Assembly (NCBI GenBank): GCA_905197665.1
Contig: CAJJZP010000001.1
Coordinates: 1-64,000 of the forward strand
DNA: 64,000 nt
Reading direction: 5' to 3'
From: an uncultured Collinsella sp.
GTDB taxonomy: Bacteria > Actinomycetota > Coriobacteriia > Coriobacteriales > Coriobacteriaceae
This document shows, piece by piece, positions 21,039-29,362 of the stretch. The notes beneath the pieces are model-generated. The model searched no databases. It was not told where the DNA came from and worked only from the letters and a program-made list of their open reading frames with translations. The position numbers were made by a program, and so were the translations under genes. Each line of letters begins with the position of its first letter. Position 1 is the first letter of the stretch.

Positions 21039-22037
21039 ATGTCCGATTATCAGGGAAAACGATTCAAGGCTTCTCAGATTCCCAATCCGTCGAAGCCGGG
21101 TGCTGCCCGTGCGGCACAGCAGGGTCGGACATCCTCTCCTCAGCAGCCGCGCGCGCCGCGCCCCGTGACACCGGCGACGCATCGTCGACAGGACGCGCCG
21201 GCCGCATATCGTCCTTCGTCTTATAGCTCCGCTAAGAAGCCGCCCCGGTCTTCATCGCATGCCGCGCCGTCGGATCGCACCGAGCCGCCGCGCAAAAAGC
21301 GCCACTCCATTATTCCCATTCTGCTCATCATCATCGGTATCGGTCTGATTGTCGCCGCCGCCGCTATTTTTATTAATGCCCAGATTGGCTATAAGCAGGC
21401 GAGCGATTCGTATCAGAAAATCGAGAAGCAATATGTAAGCGATAAGGACGCCAGCGGCGTGCCGATTATCGACTTTGATGCGCTTGCTCAGACGAACCCC
21501 GAGATTGTGGGTTGGATTTACGTGCCGGGAACCAACATCAACTATCCCGTGGTGCAGACCAACAACAACTCCAAATACCTCAACACGCTGTTCGATGGCA
21601 CGTCTAACGCCTCGGGTGCCATCTTCTTGGATAGCGATGACACCGCGCCGGGAATGGTCGACCAGCAGACCACGATCTACGGCCACCATATGAACGATGG
21701 GTCGATGTTCAACGTGATTTCGGATACGACTGACCAGGCAACGTTCGATAGCATTGAATACGTGTACTACATCACGCGCGATGCGACGTATAAGTTGCGT
21801 CCGCTGGCGACCAAGGTGGTCGAGGACACGTATGCCAAGGCGCGCACGACCAATTTTGAGGGCGACGACGGACTCAAGAACTACCTGTCCGAGATGCTCG
21901 ACGGCGCTTCTGCCGTGGCGAGTGATGCCACCGATCGTGCCGCTTCGGCAACTAAGGTTGTAACGCTTGTGACCTGTCGTTCGCTGTCGCTGAGCAACAC
22001 ACGCGCCGTCATGGTGCTCACGCCGGTCGAGGAATAA
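21039..22037 (+). CDS. Class B-type sortase
   Basis: Membrane transpeptidase that cleaves sorting signals and joins proteins to the cell wall. A proline/arginine-rich cytoplasmic N-terminus of about 88 residues is followed by a transmembrane helix (about 90-113) and the sortase domain. The TIYGHHMNDGSMF motif holds the catalytic histidine (His216/217). Cys313 sits in TLVTCRS and Arg322 in SNTRAV, the class B spacing. At 332 residues it is longer than usual because of the N-terminus. It lies about 0.7 kb after a sortase substrate (GH31) and is the only sortase in the window, making it a candidate anchor for the LPXTG-like proteins here. Confidence 0.92.
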   Translation: MSDYQGKRFKASQIPNPSKPGAARAAQQGRTSSPQQPRAPRPVTPATHRRQDAPAAYRPSSYSSAKKPPRSSSHAAPSDRTEPPRKKRHSIIPILLIIIGIGLIVAAAAIFINAQIGYKQASDSYQKIEKQYVSDKDASGVPIIDFDALAQTNPEIVGWIYVPGTNINYPVVQTNNNSKYLNTLFDGTSNASGAIFLDSDDTAPGMVDQQTTIYGHHMNDGSMFNVISDTTDQATFDSIEYVYYITRDATYKLRPLATKVVEDTYAKARTTNFEGDDGLKNYLSEMLDGASAVASDATDRAASATKVVTLVTCRSLSLSNTRAVMVLTPVEE

Positions 22038-22101
22038 GTTGTTCGAGAGTAGCTAAAAAGGCCCCGTCCCAAATTGGCTACTCGACGACGGTAAGGGAGA
22101 A

Positions 22102-22521
22102 ATGATGCTCGAGAGTGGCAAATTGATGCCTTCGATTGATGCTTGGCTGCGCGAGGCCAAGGCCGATGCTTCGGCGGCAGGCTGTGGGATGTATCTGACG
22201 CATAACGGTGTGGTGCGCGCGACGCCCAAGGCTGAGGTGCGCGGAGTCGAGGCCGATGGCGTGGCGCCTGGGCATAAGGTGGGCGGCATGGTGTTTGGCT
22301 TCGATGCTCAGAAGGTGCAGGCTGCTATCGAGGCGACGCGTGCGATGCCGGGTATCGGCTATGTGCGTGTGTGGCTGGCAAGCGGCGAGCTTGCCGTAGG
22401 TGACGACATCATGCTCGTGCTCATCGGCGGGGACATTCGCCCGCACGTGGTCGATGCGCTGCAGGCGCTCGTTGGCACCATTAAGAACGAATGCGTGAGT
22501 GAGGTCGAGCGCGAGGCGTAG
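22102..22521 (+). CDS. MoaE-like protein
   Basis: 139 residues resembling the molybdopterin synthase large subunit MoaE. CGMYLTHNGVVR corresponds to the family's early conserved strand and turn. GELAVGDDIMLVLIGGDIRPHVVDALQAL matches the VGD...SAHR-type segment, followed by an IKNECVSEVE stretch where MoaE has its KKE motif. Several MoaE active-site lysines are not clearly conserved, so catalytic activity is uncertain. No other molybdenum cofactor gene lies nearby. GGGAG precedes the tandem ATG codons at 22102/22105. It is followed by a strong bidirectional terminator. Confidence 0.6.
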   Translation: MMLESGKLMPSIDAWLREAKADASAAGCGMYLTHNGVVRATPKAEVRGVEADGVAPGHKVGGMVFGFDAQKVQAAIEATRAMPGIGYVRVWLASGELAVGDDIMLVLIGGDIRPHVVDALQALVGTIKNECVSEVEREA

Positions 22522-22550
22522 AGGCTTGCGTCGATAGAAGGATCGTTTAT

Positions 22551-22592
22551 AAAAATGCCCACCGGTACGTGTGATACCGGCGGGCATTTTGC
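22551..22592. terminator. Bidirectional terminator
   Basis: AAAATGCCC-CCGGTA pairs with TACCGG-GGGCATTTT around CGTGTGA. A and T tracts on both sides let it serve the MoaE-like gene (+) and the converging membrane-protein gene (-). Confidence 0.9.
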
Positions 22593-22611
22593 GTTTTGGG
22601 CGCGGTGGGCG

Positions 22612-23841
22612 CTACACGCGCGTCGCATCCTTGGGGCTCATGGTCATGCTCTGGAAGCGGTTTTCCATGTACTCGTTATCGAAGTGCTCTCCGTAGAACT
22701 GTGCGACGGGAATGTCCGGCTCCGTGTCGTTAACGCGCTGGTACCAGTAGTCGAGCGACTGCAGCGTCATGACGCCGTCGACCAGCATGATAACGGTAAA
22801 GATGACGGTGGCCGAGTAGCGGCTCTTCCAGGGGATCTTGTTGATAAGCTTAAGCAGCCTCGGCAGCAGCAGCTTGATCCAGATGAGGCCGCCCAGGCCC
22901 CACAGGCAGGCGAAGCCCGTGCAGGTGCGTCCGCCCGTGAGGACCACGAGCGGATCGGGCAAACCGAACAGCGTTATGTGCGAGTAGCTCCACGAGACCA
23001 CGCCAAACGCGGTCTGCATAAACCAGCCCACGAACACCTCAAAGCTGGCGCCGAGCAGGGCGCTCACCAGGAAAATGATGATGGGGTTCTTTTTGTAGAA
23101 GCGGTTAAGCACCATGGTCATGAGCACGGCGCCAAATCCGTAGATGGGGCTGAAGGGGCCAAACAGCATGCCGGCGCGGTTCTGATAGACGCCCGGGTCG
23201 TCGACCGTCATGTGCCAGATGTCCTCGGCGATCAGGCCGAGTATGCAGCAGACAAAGAACACCCAGAACAGGTTGAAGTAGTTGAGCTTGATGTAGCCCT
23301 CGCCGGTTTCATCGCGGCCGAGCATGCCCTCGGCGGCGGCGTCGCGGTCGAGCATCTCCTGCAGGCGGCGCTGCAGTTCGCGCTCCTGACGCAGCGTGGG
23401 GTCGACGGTTGCCGAAAGTGCAACAAGGATGCCGAGCTGGATCGCGGGACGCAGCAGGAAGGGCCCGATGCCCTGGAGCATCACGTCGACCAAAAGCTCG
23501 ACGACGGTGAATGCAATAAGGATGTAGGACAGGCGGGCGGCGTTGCGGCGCTGGTTTTTGATAAGGTCCAGGCCAAAGATGATTAAGATGACGGCACTTG
23601 TCGCAGAGAGCATGATGCCGGCGACGATAAGGCCGACTGCGACGAGCGTGTTGTCGCCGAGCTTTTCGGTGGCGTTGCCGTTAACAAGTGCCGTGATGAC
23701 CTGCCACATAAAGGCAGCGACCGACGGGAGCGTGCCCACGCCGGAAAGGATGCACAGGACGGCGTACACCTTAATGATGAGGGGAATCTTCTTGACCTCT
23801 GTGGCGCTGGGGACGCTGGGGTCGAGTTCGTTTCGATCCAT
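22612..23841 (-). CDS. Polytopic membrane protein, CmpB-type putative ABC-transporter family
   Basis: 409 residues with roughly eight hydrophobic segments. The C-terminal half (from about residue 185) matches the putative ABC-transporter type IV/CmpB family: GPFSPIYGFGAVLM, ASFEVFVGWFMQTAFGVVSWSY, and GGRTCTGFACLWGLGG. The N-terminal half adds about four helices not usual in that family, plus a charged loop (about 150-182). There is no ATPase gene beside it, so transport is an assumption. GAGAAAGG precedes the ATG on the minus strand. It faces purF across a divergent intergenic region of 285 bp. Confidence 0.75.
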   Translation of the reverse strand: MDRNELDPSVPSATEVKKIPLIIKVYAVLCILSGVGTLPSVAAFMWQVITALVNGNATEKLGDNTLVAVGLIVAGIMLSATSAVILIIFGLDLIKNQRRNAARLSYILIAFTVVELLVDVMLQGIGPFLLRPAIQLGILVALSATVDPTLRQERELQRRLQEMLDRDAAAEGMLGRDETGEGYIKLNYFNLFWVFFVCCILGLIAEDIWHMTVDDPGVYQNRAGMLFGPFSPIYGFGAVLMTMVLNRFYKKNPIIIFLVSALLGASFEVFVGWFMQTAFGVVSWSYSHITLFGLPDPLVVLTGGRTCTGFACLWGLGGLIWIKLLLPRLLKLINKIPWKSRYSATVIFTVIMLVDGVMTLQSLDYWYQRVNDTEPDIPVAQFYGEHFDNEYMENRFQSMTMSPKDATRV

Positions 23842-24079
23842 ACAGAACCTTTCTCGCTTTGTTGTAGGTTATAAGGATACGCCGCCGACCTGCCAAAAGA
23901 CAGGGCGAACGTCCCAATTGCAACTTTGTAATCCCCAACGGCGGACGCGGCGGCCATCTGGGGGCGCGGGCACTTACACTGGACAGACCGATAAAATGTT
24001 TGGCTGCAAAACGGATTATAAGCTCGGTGGGCTTTTAAAAAGCGCTGTTCATGCGCGGGAGTGCTTGTCTTGCCGTGCG

Positions 24080-24085
24080 TATAAT
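24080..24085 (+). promoter_or_regulatory. -10 element ahead of purF
   Basis: A perfect TATAAT lies 42 bases before the purF ATG, preceded by TGCG. No good -35 hexamer is visible at 16-18 bases, so it may be an extended -10-like or activator-dependent promoter. The rest of the 285-bp divergent gap shows no riboswitch that I recognise. Confidence 0.5.
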
Positions 24086-24126
24086 AGGGCAGGTAACGCC
24101 AAATAACGAGGCTCTGAGGGGATGCC

Positions 24127-25797
24127 ATGTCTCAAGAAACCATCCGCGCGGCCGAGCGTGCCGCGGGACAGGTGAACACCATGTCGACGTATGATCCGGA
24201 CTCCGACCAGCTGCATGAGGAATGTGGCATTTTCGGCGTATGGGCGCCCGATCGCGACGTGGCTCGACTGACATACTTTGGCCTGCGTGCGCTGCAGCAC
24301 CGTGGCCAGGAATCGGCTGGAATCGCCGTGGGTGACGGCGGCACGGTTATGGTCCGCAAAGATCTGGGCCTGCTCGACCGCGTGTTCTCCAACGCCGACC
24401 TGTCGACGCTCTCCGGCCAGCTGGCCGTGGGTCATGTGCGCTACGGCACTGCCGGCGCCAAGAGCTGGGAAGCCTCTCAGCCGCACCTCTCTACCATCAA
24501 TAGCGTCATTATCGCGCTCGCGCACAACGGCACCCTCGTCAACACCGACGAGCTGCGCCGTCAGCTGATCGAGCTGGGCGTGCCGTTCCTCTCCAATTCG
24601 GATTCCGAGGTCGCGACCAAGCTTATCGGCTACTTTACCCAGCGTACGGGCCACCTGCGCGAGGGTATTCGCAAGACCATGGAGCTCGTGCGCGGCGGCT
24701 ACGCCATGACGCTCATCAACGAGCAGGCGCTCTACGCATTCCGCGATCCACACGGCATTCGCCCGCTCGTGCTGGGCAAGCTGGTGGACGAGGGTCTGGA
24801 CCAGGCCGATGCCGCAGCCGTTTCGCAGCTGCCGTCGCAGGACGGCGCCGCGACGGTCGACTCCGCCGTCCGTGTCACGCGCGCCGGCGGCTGGGTCGTT
24901 GCTTCCGAGACCTGCGCACTCGACATCGTGGGTGCCGAGTACGTCCGTGACGTCCGTCCCGGCGAGATCTTGCGCATCAGCGCCGAGGGCCTGGTATCCG
25001 AGCAGGGCGTGCCTGCAGCCGAAGAGCCCGCCAACTGCATCTTTGAGCAGGTCTACTTTGCCCGCCCCGACTCCATCATGAACGGCAAGAGCGTCTATGC
25101 CTGCCGTTACGACATGGGTCGTCAGCTGGCACATGAGGAGCCTGTCGAGGCCGACCTGGTCATCGGCGTGCCCGACTCCGGCCTGCCGCCTGCGGAGGGG
25201 TATTCGCACGAGAGCGGTATTCCCTTTGGCGAGGGCCTTATCAAGAACCGCTACGTGGGCCGTACGTTTATCGAGCCTACGCAGGAGTTGCGCGCCATGG
25301 GCGTGCGCATGAAGCTCAACCCGCTGCGCGACAACATCGAGGGCAAGCGCCTGGTCGTCATCGACGACTCCATCGTGCGCGGCACCACCATGGTGCAGCT
25401 CGTCAAGATGCTGCGCAACGCCGGCGCCAAGGAGATTCATATCCGCATCAACTCGCCCGAGGTCATCTGGCCGTGCTTCTACGGTATCGATACCGACGTG
25501 CAGTCGCAGCTTATCAGCGCCAACAAGACGGTCGACGAGATTTGCGAGTATATCGGCGCCGATTCGCTGGCCTTCCTTTCGGTCGAGGGCCTGCTTAAGG
25601 TCATGCCCAAGGGCGGTTACTGCGATGCGTGCTTTACCGGCCGCTACCCCGTGGCGATTCCCGAGAGCTTTGGCCGCGACAAGTTTATGGAGGGCTTTAA
25701 GCCCCGCAACCTGGACAAGCCGCTGCACTTTGACGACGACGCCGTGATCGAGAAATACGACGACCGCAGCTGGGAAGAGGAGCACGGCGAGGCATAA
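24127..25797 (+). CDS. purF: Amidophosphoribosyltransferase
   Basis: First committed enzyme of purine synthesis: glutamine plus PRPP to phosphoribosylamine. The glutaminase domain starts at Cys33 in LHEECGIFG, so a 32-residue propeptide must be removed for activity. The phosphoribosyltransferase domain has the PRPP loop VVIDDSIVRGTT (410-421). The four-cysteine iron-sulfur pattern of Bacillus-type enzymes is suggested by CGIFG-type and YCDACFTGRYP segments. At 556 residues it is longer than usual, with an insertion around 225-245 (DAAAVSQLPSQDGAATV) and an extended N-terminus. GAGGGG lies 5 bases before the ATG. A second in-frame ATG at 24181 is possible. Confidence 0.96.
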   Translation: MSQETIRAAERAAGQVNTMSTYDPDSDQLHEECGIFGVWAPDRDVARLTYFGLRALQHRGQESAGIAVGDGGTVMVRKDLGLLDRVFSNADLSTLSGQLAVGHVRYGTAGAKSWEASQPHLSTINSVIIALAHNGTLVNTDELRRQLIELGVPFLSNSDSEVATKLIGYFTQRTGHLREGIRKTMELVRGGYAMTLINEQALYAFRDPHGIRPLVLGKLVDEGLDQADAAAVSQLPSQDGAATVDSAVRVTRAGGWVVASETCALDIVGAEYVRDVRPGEILRISAEGLVSEQGVPAAEEPANCIFEQVYFARPDSIMNGKSVYACRYDMGRQLAHEEPVEADLVIGVPDSGLPPAEGYSHESGIPFGEGLIKNRYVGRTFIEPTQELRAMGVRMKLNPLRDNIEGKRLVVIDDSIVRGTTMVQLVKMLRNAGAKEIHIRINSPEVIWPCFYGIDTDVQSQLISANKTVDEICEYIGADSLAFLSVEGLLKVMPKGGYCDACFTGRYPVAIPESFGRDKFMEGFKPRNLDKPLHFDDDAVIEKYDDRSWEEEHGEA

Positions 25798-25836
25798 AAC
25801 CTGCCATATGGGGACAGGTTAATTTTGGTAGGTTTT
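25796..25836. repeat. Short AAAACCTGCCA/TGGTAGGTTTT hairpin repeat
   Basis: AAAACCTGCCA at 25796-25806 and TGGTAGGTTTT at 25826-25836 form a hairpin that overlaps the purF stop codon. The same hairpin, with a similar loop, forms both arms of the inverted repeat at 50916-51116. It may double as a weak terminator. Confidence 0.6.
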
Positions 25837-25954
25837 ACCTGCTGTTTTGTTGATATGACGGCGCGTGCTGTTATGGCGCGCGCCGAAATGAACGCAACTA
25901 TGAGCACCGTTTGGCGCCCGTGCGGCGCCACGGTAGTGGGAGAGGAAGGCTCAG

Positions 25955-27058
25955 ATGAGCGACAGCAAGCATGTGACGTACGAGGACGCCGGCGTCGACA
26001 CCGCCGAGGGCGGTCGCGCCGTCGACGCGATTAAGCAGATGGTCAAGGACACTAACCGTTCCGAGGTTATCGGTGGCATCGGCGGCTTTGGCGGCCTGTT
26101 CTCGGCCGCCGCGCTCAAGGATATGGAAGACCCGATCCTGATTAGCGGTACCGACGGCGTGGGCACCAAGCTCGTGCTCGCCCAGATCATGGACCGTCAC
26201 GAGACGGTTGGCCAGGACCTGGTCGCTATGTGCGTCAACGATATTCTGGCTTCGGGCGCCGAGCCGCTGTTCTTCCTGGACTACGTTGCCATCGGTCACA
26301 TCGAGGCCGAGCACATGGCAAAGATTATCAAGGGTGTGGCCGACGGCTGCAAGCTCGCGGGCTGCGCGCTCGTGGGCGGTGAGATGGCCGAGCACCCGGG
26401 CGTCATGGCTCCTGCCGACTACGACCTTGCCGGATTTACCGTGGGCGTCGTCGACCGTCCCAAGATGCTCGACCCCGCAAACGTCCGCCCGGGTGATGTG
26501 ATCCTGGGCCTGCCTTCCACCGGCGTGCACTCCAACGGCTACTCGCTCGTGCGTAAGGTCATTGGCGTCGACGGCGTTAAGCCGGGCACGCCCGAGGCCG
26601 TCGCTAAGGCCGAGGAGCTGAGCCGTCCGCTCGAGGAGCTCGGCGGTGCATCGCTGGCAGACGCTCTGTTGGCCCCCACGCGCATCTACGTCAAGCCGAT
26701 CCTGGAGCTGCTGCGCGGCGGCGCCAACGTGCACGCCATCGCCCACATCACTGGCGGCGGTATTACCGAGAACCTCAACCGCGCGCTCGCCGACGACGTC
26801 GACGCCGTGGTCACCCGCAACGGCGCCGAGATGGGATGGGGCGTTCCGCCCGTCATTACTTACGTGTCGCGTCAGGCCGAGCTCGCGCCCAACGAGGCAT
26901 GCAAGACCTTCAACATGGGCGTCGGCCTGTGCCTGATCGTCGCCCCCGAGGACGAGGCCGCCGTGACCGAGGCCCTGGTCGCGCTGGGCGAGAAGCCGTT
27001 CCGCGTGGGCGAGTGCGTCGAGGGTTCCGGTAAGGTCGTGTACTCCGATGAGCGCTAA
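25955..27058 (+). CDS. purM: Phosphoribosylformylglycinamidine cyclo-ligase (AIR synthetase)
   Basis: ATP-dependent closure of FGAM to AIR. 367 residues. Motifs include YEDAGVD at the start, GTDGVGTKL (about 69-77) in the ATP-binding region, the MCVNDILASGAEPLFFLDY stretch and GGEMAEHPG. GAGAGGAAGG precedes the ATG. The last 11 bases overlap the start of purN, so the two are translationally coupled. purF lies about 160 bases upstream with GC-rich palindromes between (around 25860-25935). Confidence 0.97.
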   Translation: MSDSKHVTYEDAGVDTAEGGRAVDAIKQMVKDTNRSEVIGGIGGFGGLFSAAALKDMEDPILISGTDGVGTKLVLAQIMDRHETVGQDLVAMCVNDILASGAEPLFFLDYVAIGHIEAEHMAKIIKGVADGCKLAGCALVGGEMAEHPGVMAPADYDLAGFTVGVVDRPKMLDPANVRPGDVILGLPSTGVHSNGYSLVRKVIGVDGVKPGTPEAVAKAEELSRPLEELGGASLADALLAPTRIYVKPILELLRGGANVHAIAHITGGGITENLNRALADDVDAVVTRNGAEMGWGVPPVITYVSRQAELAPNEACKTFNMGVGLCLIVAPEDEAAVTEALVALGEKPFRVGECVEGSGKVVYSDER

Positions 27059-27746
27059 CGAGCAGATGGCTGCTGGTGAGGGCCTGGGCTATGTGCCCTA
27101 CACCCGTCCGACCGGCACTGATACGGCTGAGCCGCTCAAGATTGGCGTGCTCATCAGCGGTTCTGGTACCAACCTGCAGGCGCTGATCGACCTGATCGCT
27201 GCCGGCAAGCTCAACGCTTCGATTGAGCTCGTGGTGTCGAGCCGTCCTTCGGCCAAGGGCTTGCAGCGCGCCGAGCGTGCGGGCATCCAGACACTCACGC
27301 TGTCCAAGGATGTCTATGCCGACCCCATCGCGGCTGACGAGATCATCGCGCACGAGCTGCTCGAGCGCGGCTGCGAATATGTGGTCATGGCCGGCTACAT
27401 GCGCATGGTGCACACGCCGCTGCTGGCGGCGTTCCCCAATCGCGTGGTCAACCTGCATCCGGCGCTGCTGCCGAGCTTTACCGGCGCGCATGCGATTGAC
27501 GATGCCTTTGCGCGTGGCGTCAAGGTGACCGGCGTGACCGTGCACTTTGCCAACGAGATTTACGACAACGGCCCCATCATCGCCCAGCGTGCGCTGACTG
27601 TCGAGGAAGGCTGGGATGTCGACACGCTCGAGGAGCACATCCACGCGATTGAGCACGTGCTGTATCCCGAGGTCGTGCAAATGCTCGCCGACGGCCGCGT
27701 CCATGTGCTGGACAGCGGCAAGGTCGCAATTGATCCGGCACGCTAG
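27048..27746 (+). CDS. purN: Phosphoribosylglycinamide formyltransferase
   Basis: Transfers a formyl group from 10-formyltetrahydrofolate to GAR. The protein is 232 residues. After an N-terminal extension of about 30 residues the family begins with IGVLISGSGTNLQALID. The catalytic set is visible as NLHPALLPSFTGAHA (Asn and His) and the Asp in the YDNGPIIAQ loop. The start overlaps the end of purM by 11 bases. A later start would remove the extension, but no alternative site with a good Shine-Dalgarno sequence is seen. A terminator follows about 60 bases after the stop. Confidence 0.95.
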   Translation: MSANEQMAAGEGLGYVPYTRPTGTDTAEPLKIGVLISGSGTNLQALIDLIAAGKLNASIELVVSSRPSAKGLQRAERAGIQTLTLSKDVYADPIAADEIIAHELLERGCEYVVMAGYMRMVHTPLLAAFPNRVVNLHPALLPSFTGAHAIDDAFARGVKVTGVTVHFANEIYDNGPIIAQRALTVEEGWDVDTLEEHIHAIEHVLYPEVVQMLADGRVHVLDSGKVAIDPAR

Positions 27747-27805
27747 TCGTGTGTAAGAGGGCTCATTGAGCGTTCTTTGGGACGTAAGCGATCTAGAAAA
27801 TCTGA

Positions 27806-27839
27806 TAGGGCCCTGTCCGTGCGCGGGCGGGGCCCTTTT
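27806..27839 (+). terminator. Terminator after purN
   Basis: AGGGCCC and GGGCCCT flank a loop of about 16 bases and are followed by TTT and G. Its T tract overlaps the -35 of the next promoter. Confidence 0.8.
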
Positions 27840-27865
27840 GTGTGGTCTGCTCTGTTTGCTATACT
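27838..27865 (+). promoter_or_regulatory. Promoter of the toxin-antitoxin pair
   Basis: TTGTGT at 27838-27843 and TATACT at 27860-27865 are separated by 16 bases. AGAGGAG at 27877-27883 follows, ahead of the antitoxin ATG. TGCTAGCA at about 27866-27872 is a small palindrome placed where autoregulatory operators often lie. Confidence 0.65.
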
Positions 27866-27889
27866 GCTAGCAAGTAGAGAGGAGCCGCT

Positions 27890-28234
27890 ATGGGTACAGC
27901 AACGGTGCAGCTCAACACACGAATCGACCCTATGCTCAAGGCCGGTGGCGATGCGGTCCTGACTCGTAATGGGCTGGGGCCGAGTGACGCCATTCGTGCG
28001 CTTTGGACCTATCTTGCCGAGCATCAAACGTTGCCGGGATTTATGGTGACGGATAAGTGCGAGACGCCCCGTGCGAAGAGTCTTGCCGAACAGGGGTGTG
28101 GTCTGGCTTTTTCCTCATTGGGGTTGAGCTTCTCAGATTTTGCGCCAGGCGAATCATCGGCGGACAACTGGGATGCCGTACGCGATGATATGTATGACGC
28201 GATGATTGCCGACATAGAGGCGAATTGCCGATGA
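27890..28234 (+). CDS. RelB/DinJ-type antitoxin
   Basis: 114 residues. The N-terminal VQLNTRIDPMLKAGGDAVLTRNGLGPSDAIRALWTYLAEHQTLPGF pattern is the ribbon-helix-helix domain of RelB/DinJ antitoxins: a beta strand followed by two helices, with the LG-S-AI turn. The C-terminal half is less conserved and probably wraps the toxin. It overlaps the PIN gene by 4 bases (ATGA). It is expected to bind its own promoter region at 27838-27890. RelB/DinJ proteins usually pair with RelE/YafQ folds, so pairing with a PIN protein is unusual. Confidence 0.8.
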   Translation: MGTATVQLNTRIDPMLKAGGDAVLTRNGLGPSDAIRALWTYLAEHQTLPGFMVTDKCETPRAKSLAEQGCGLAFSSLGLSFSDFAPGESSADNWDAVRDDMYDAMIADIEANCR

Positions 28235-28698
28235 TTGAGGCAAAGCGGCTCTTGGTGGACACGAATGTTTGGCTTGATTACTACCTGCAAGAGGGCGCAT
28301 TCGACAACGTGAGAAGATTGGTTGAACTGGCCGAAGCGGGAAAGATCGACCTTCTGTACGCGCCAACGACGGCAAAGGACGTGTTCTACATCTTGCCTCG
28401 GCGTCTAGCTCGACGGAATGTGAGTGGGATTAACGCTTCGTTCGGTCCGGCTGCATGGGCATGCGTCGAGCATATGATGCAGGTGGCAACGGCTTCCCCG
28501 CTTTCGATGGCGGAGTGCGAGATGGCGCGCATGCTTGGCAAGCGCATGCCGGACCTCGAGGACAATCTCATTATCGCCTCGGGCGATACGGCGGATGTTG
28601 ACTACGTAGTCACGAGCGACCGACGCATGTTGGAGACGATGCCCGAGGTATGCTTGACGCCCGCGCGCGCACTCGAGCTCATCGGGATCCTCGGCTGA
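28231..28698 (+). CDS. PIN-domain toxin (VapC-like ribonuclease)
   Basis: 155 residues. LLVDTNVWLDYY gives the first catalytic aspartate (Asp10) and DTN signature of PIN domains. The other acidic positions are supplied by MAECEMARML, MPDLEDNLIIASG and YVVTSDRRML near the C-terminus. The ATG overlaps the antitoxin stop, which fixes the start. PIN toxins are Mg-dependent endoribonucleases that usually cut tRNA or rRNA. The target is not predictable here. Confidence 0.85.
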   Translation: MIEAKRLLVDTNVWLDYYLQEGAFDNVRRLVELAEAGKIDLLYAPTTAKDVFYILPRRLARRNVSGINASFGPAAWACVEHMMQVATASPLSMAECEMARMLGKRMPDLEDNLIIASGDTADVDYVVTSDRRMLETMPEVCLTPARALELIGILG

Positions 28699-28763
28699 CC
28701 TTGCATACCCCGTTTCGCTATCATATTGAGCATTGTGGCCCTCATGCAACTTTGGAGGACGGT

Positions 28764-29228
28764 ATGGCGGATAACGAAGCACTGTTTACGCCTGAGCTGG
28801 TGTTTTTTGATTGGGAGTGCGCGACGCCCGCCGAGGTGTTTGCGCGACTCGAAGGCGAACTTGCCCCACGCGGCTACATTGGCACCGGTTGGCTCGACGC
28901 CGTCCGCACGCGCGAGGATGCCTATCCCACGGGGCTTGCCATGCCGGCGGCCAACATTGCCATCCCGCATACCGATCCGGGGTTTGTGGCTAAGCCCTAC
29001 ATCGCGGTGGTGAAGCCGGCCACGCCCGTGACATTCAATGCTATGGCGGGCATGGGTGCCCCTGTGCCGGCGCAGATCGTCATCAATTTGGGCATTGCCG
29101 AGCCGGGCGGCCAGGTCGAGGCCCTGCAAGCGCTCATGAATATCTTTATGGACGCGGACGTCGCAGCCGATGTGCTCGGCCAGACCACGCCCCAAGGCAT
29201 GGTCGACGCCATCCGCCGCCACTTTTAA
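28764..29228 (+). CDS. PTS EIIA component, fructose/galactitol type (orphan)
   Basis: 154 residues with the EIIA-2 fold pattern. The phosphorylated histidine is His69 in ANIAIPHTDP. The frame is open well upstream, but ATG 28764 with GGAGG at 28754-28758 is the supported start. Most similar in style to the galactitol-type EIIA. No EIIB, EIIC or sugar catabolic gene lies nearby, so it either serves a permease encoded elsewhere or is regulatory. It follows the toxin gene by only 65 bases but has its own ribosome binding site. Confidence 0.85.
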   Translation: MADNEALFTPELVFFDWECATPAEVFARLEGELAPRGYIGTGWLDAVRTREDAYPTGLAMPAANIAIPHTDPGFVAKPYIAVVKPATPVTFNAMAGMGAPVPAQIVINLGIAEPGGQVEALQALMNIFMDADVAADVLGQTTPQGMVDAIRRHF

Positions 29229-29232
29229 AGCC

Positions 29233-29286
29233 GGCACTTGGGGACTGTCCCTAACTGCCGGCAGAAAAGGAACGTCCCCAAGTGCC
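29233..29286. terminator. Palindrome after the PTS gene
   Basis: GGCACTTGGGGAC (29233-29245) pairs perfectly with GTCCCCAAGTGCC (29274-29286). No T run follows. It belongs to the GGGGAC/GTCCCC-type palindromes seen repeatedly in this window and could terminate in either direction or be a repeat element. Confidence 0.55.
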
Positions 29287-29362
29287 AGGGTTGCCCCTTT
29301 GTCGCGGGGGCTGCGTTGTGACACAATGGCGTTTGTTCGATTCGTGATGCGAAAGGCCAACT

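Noticed and set aside
23842..24126. Purine riboswitch before purF
   Set aside because: No match to the conserved core of purine or PRPP riboswitches could be recognised. Only a -10 element is supported.
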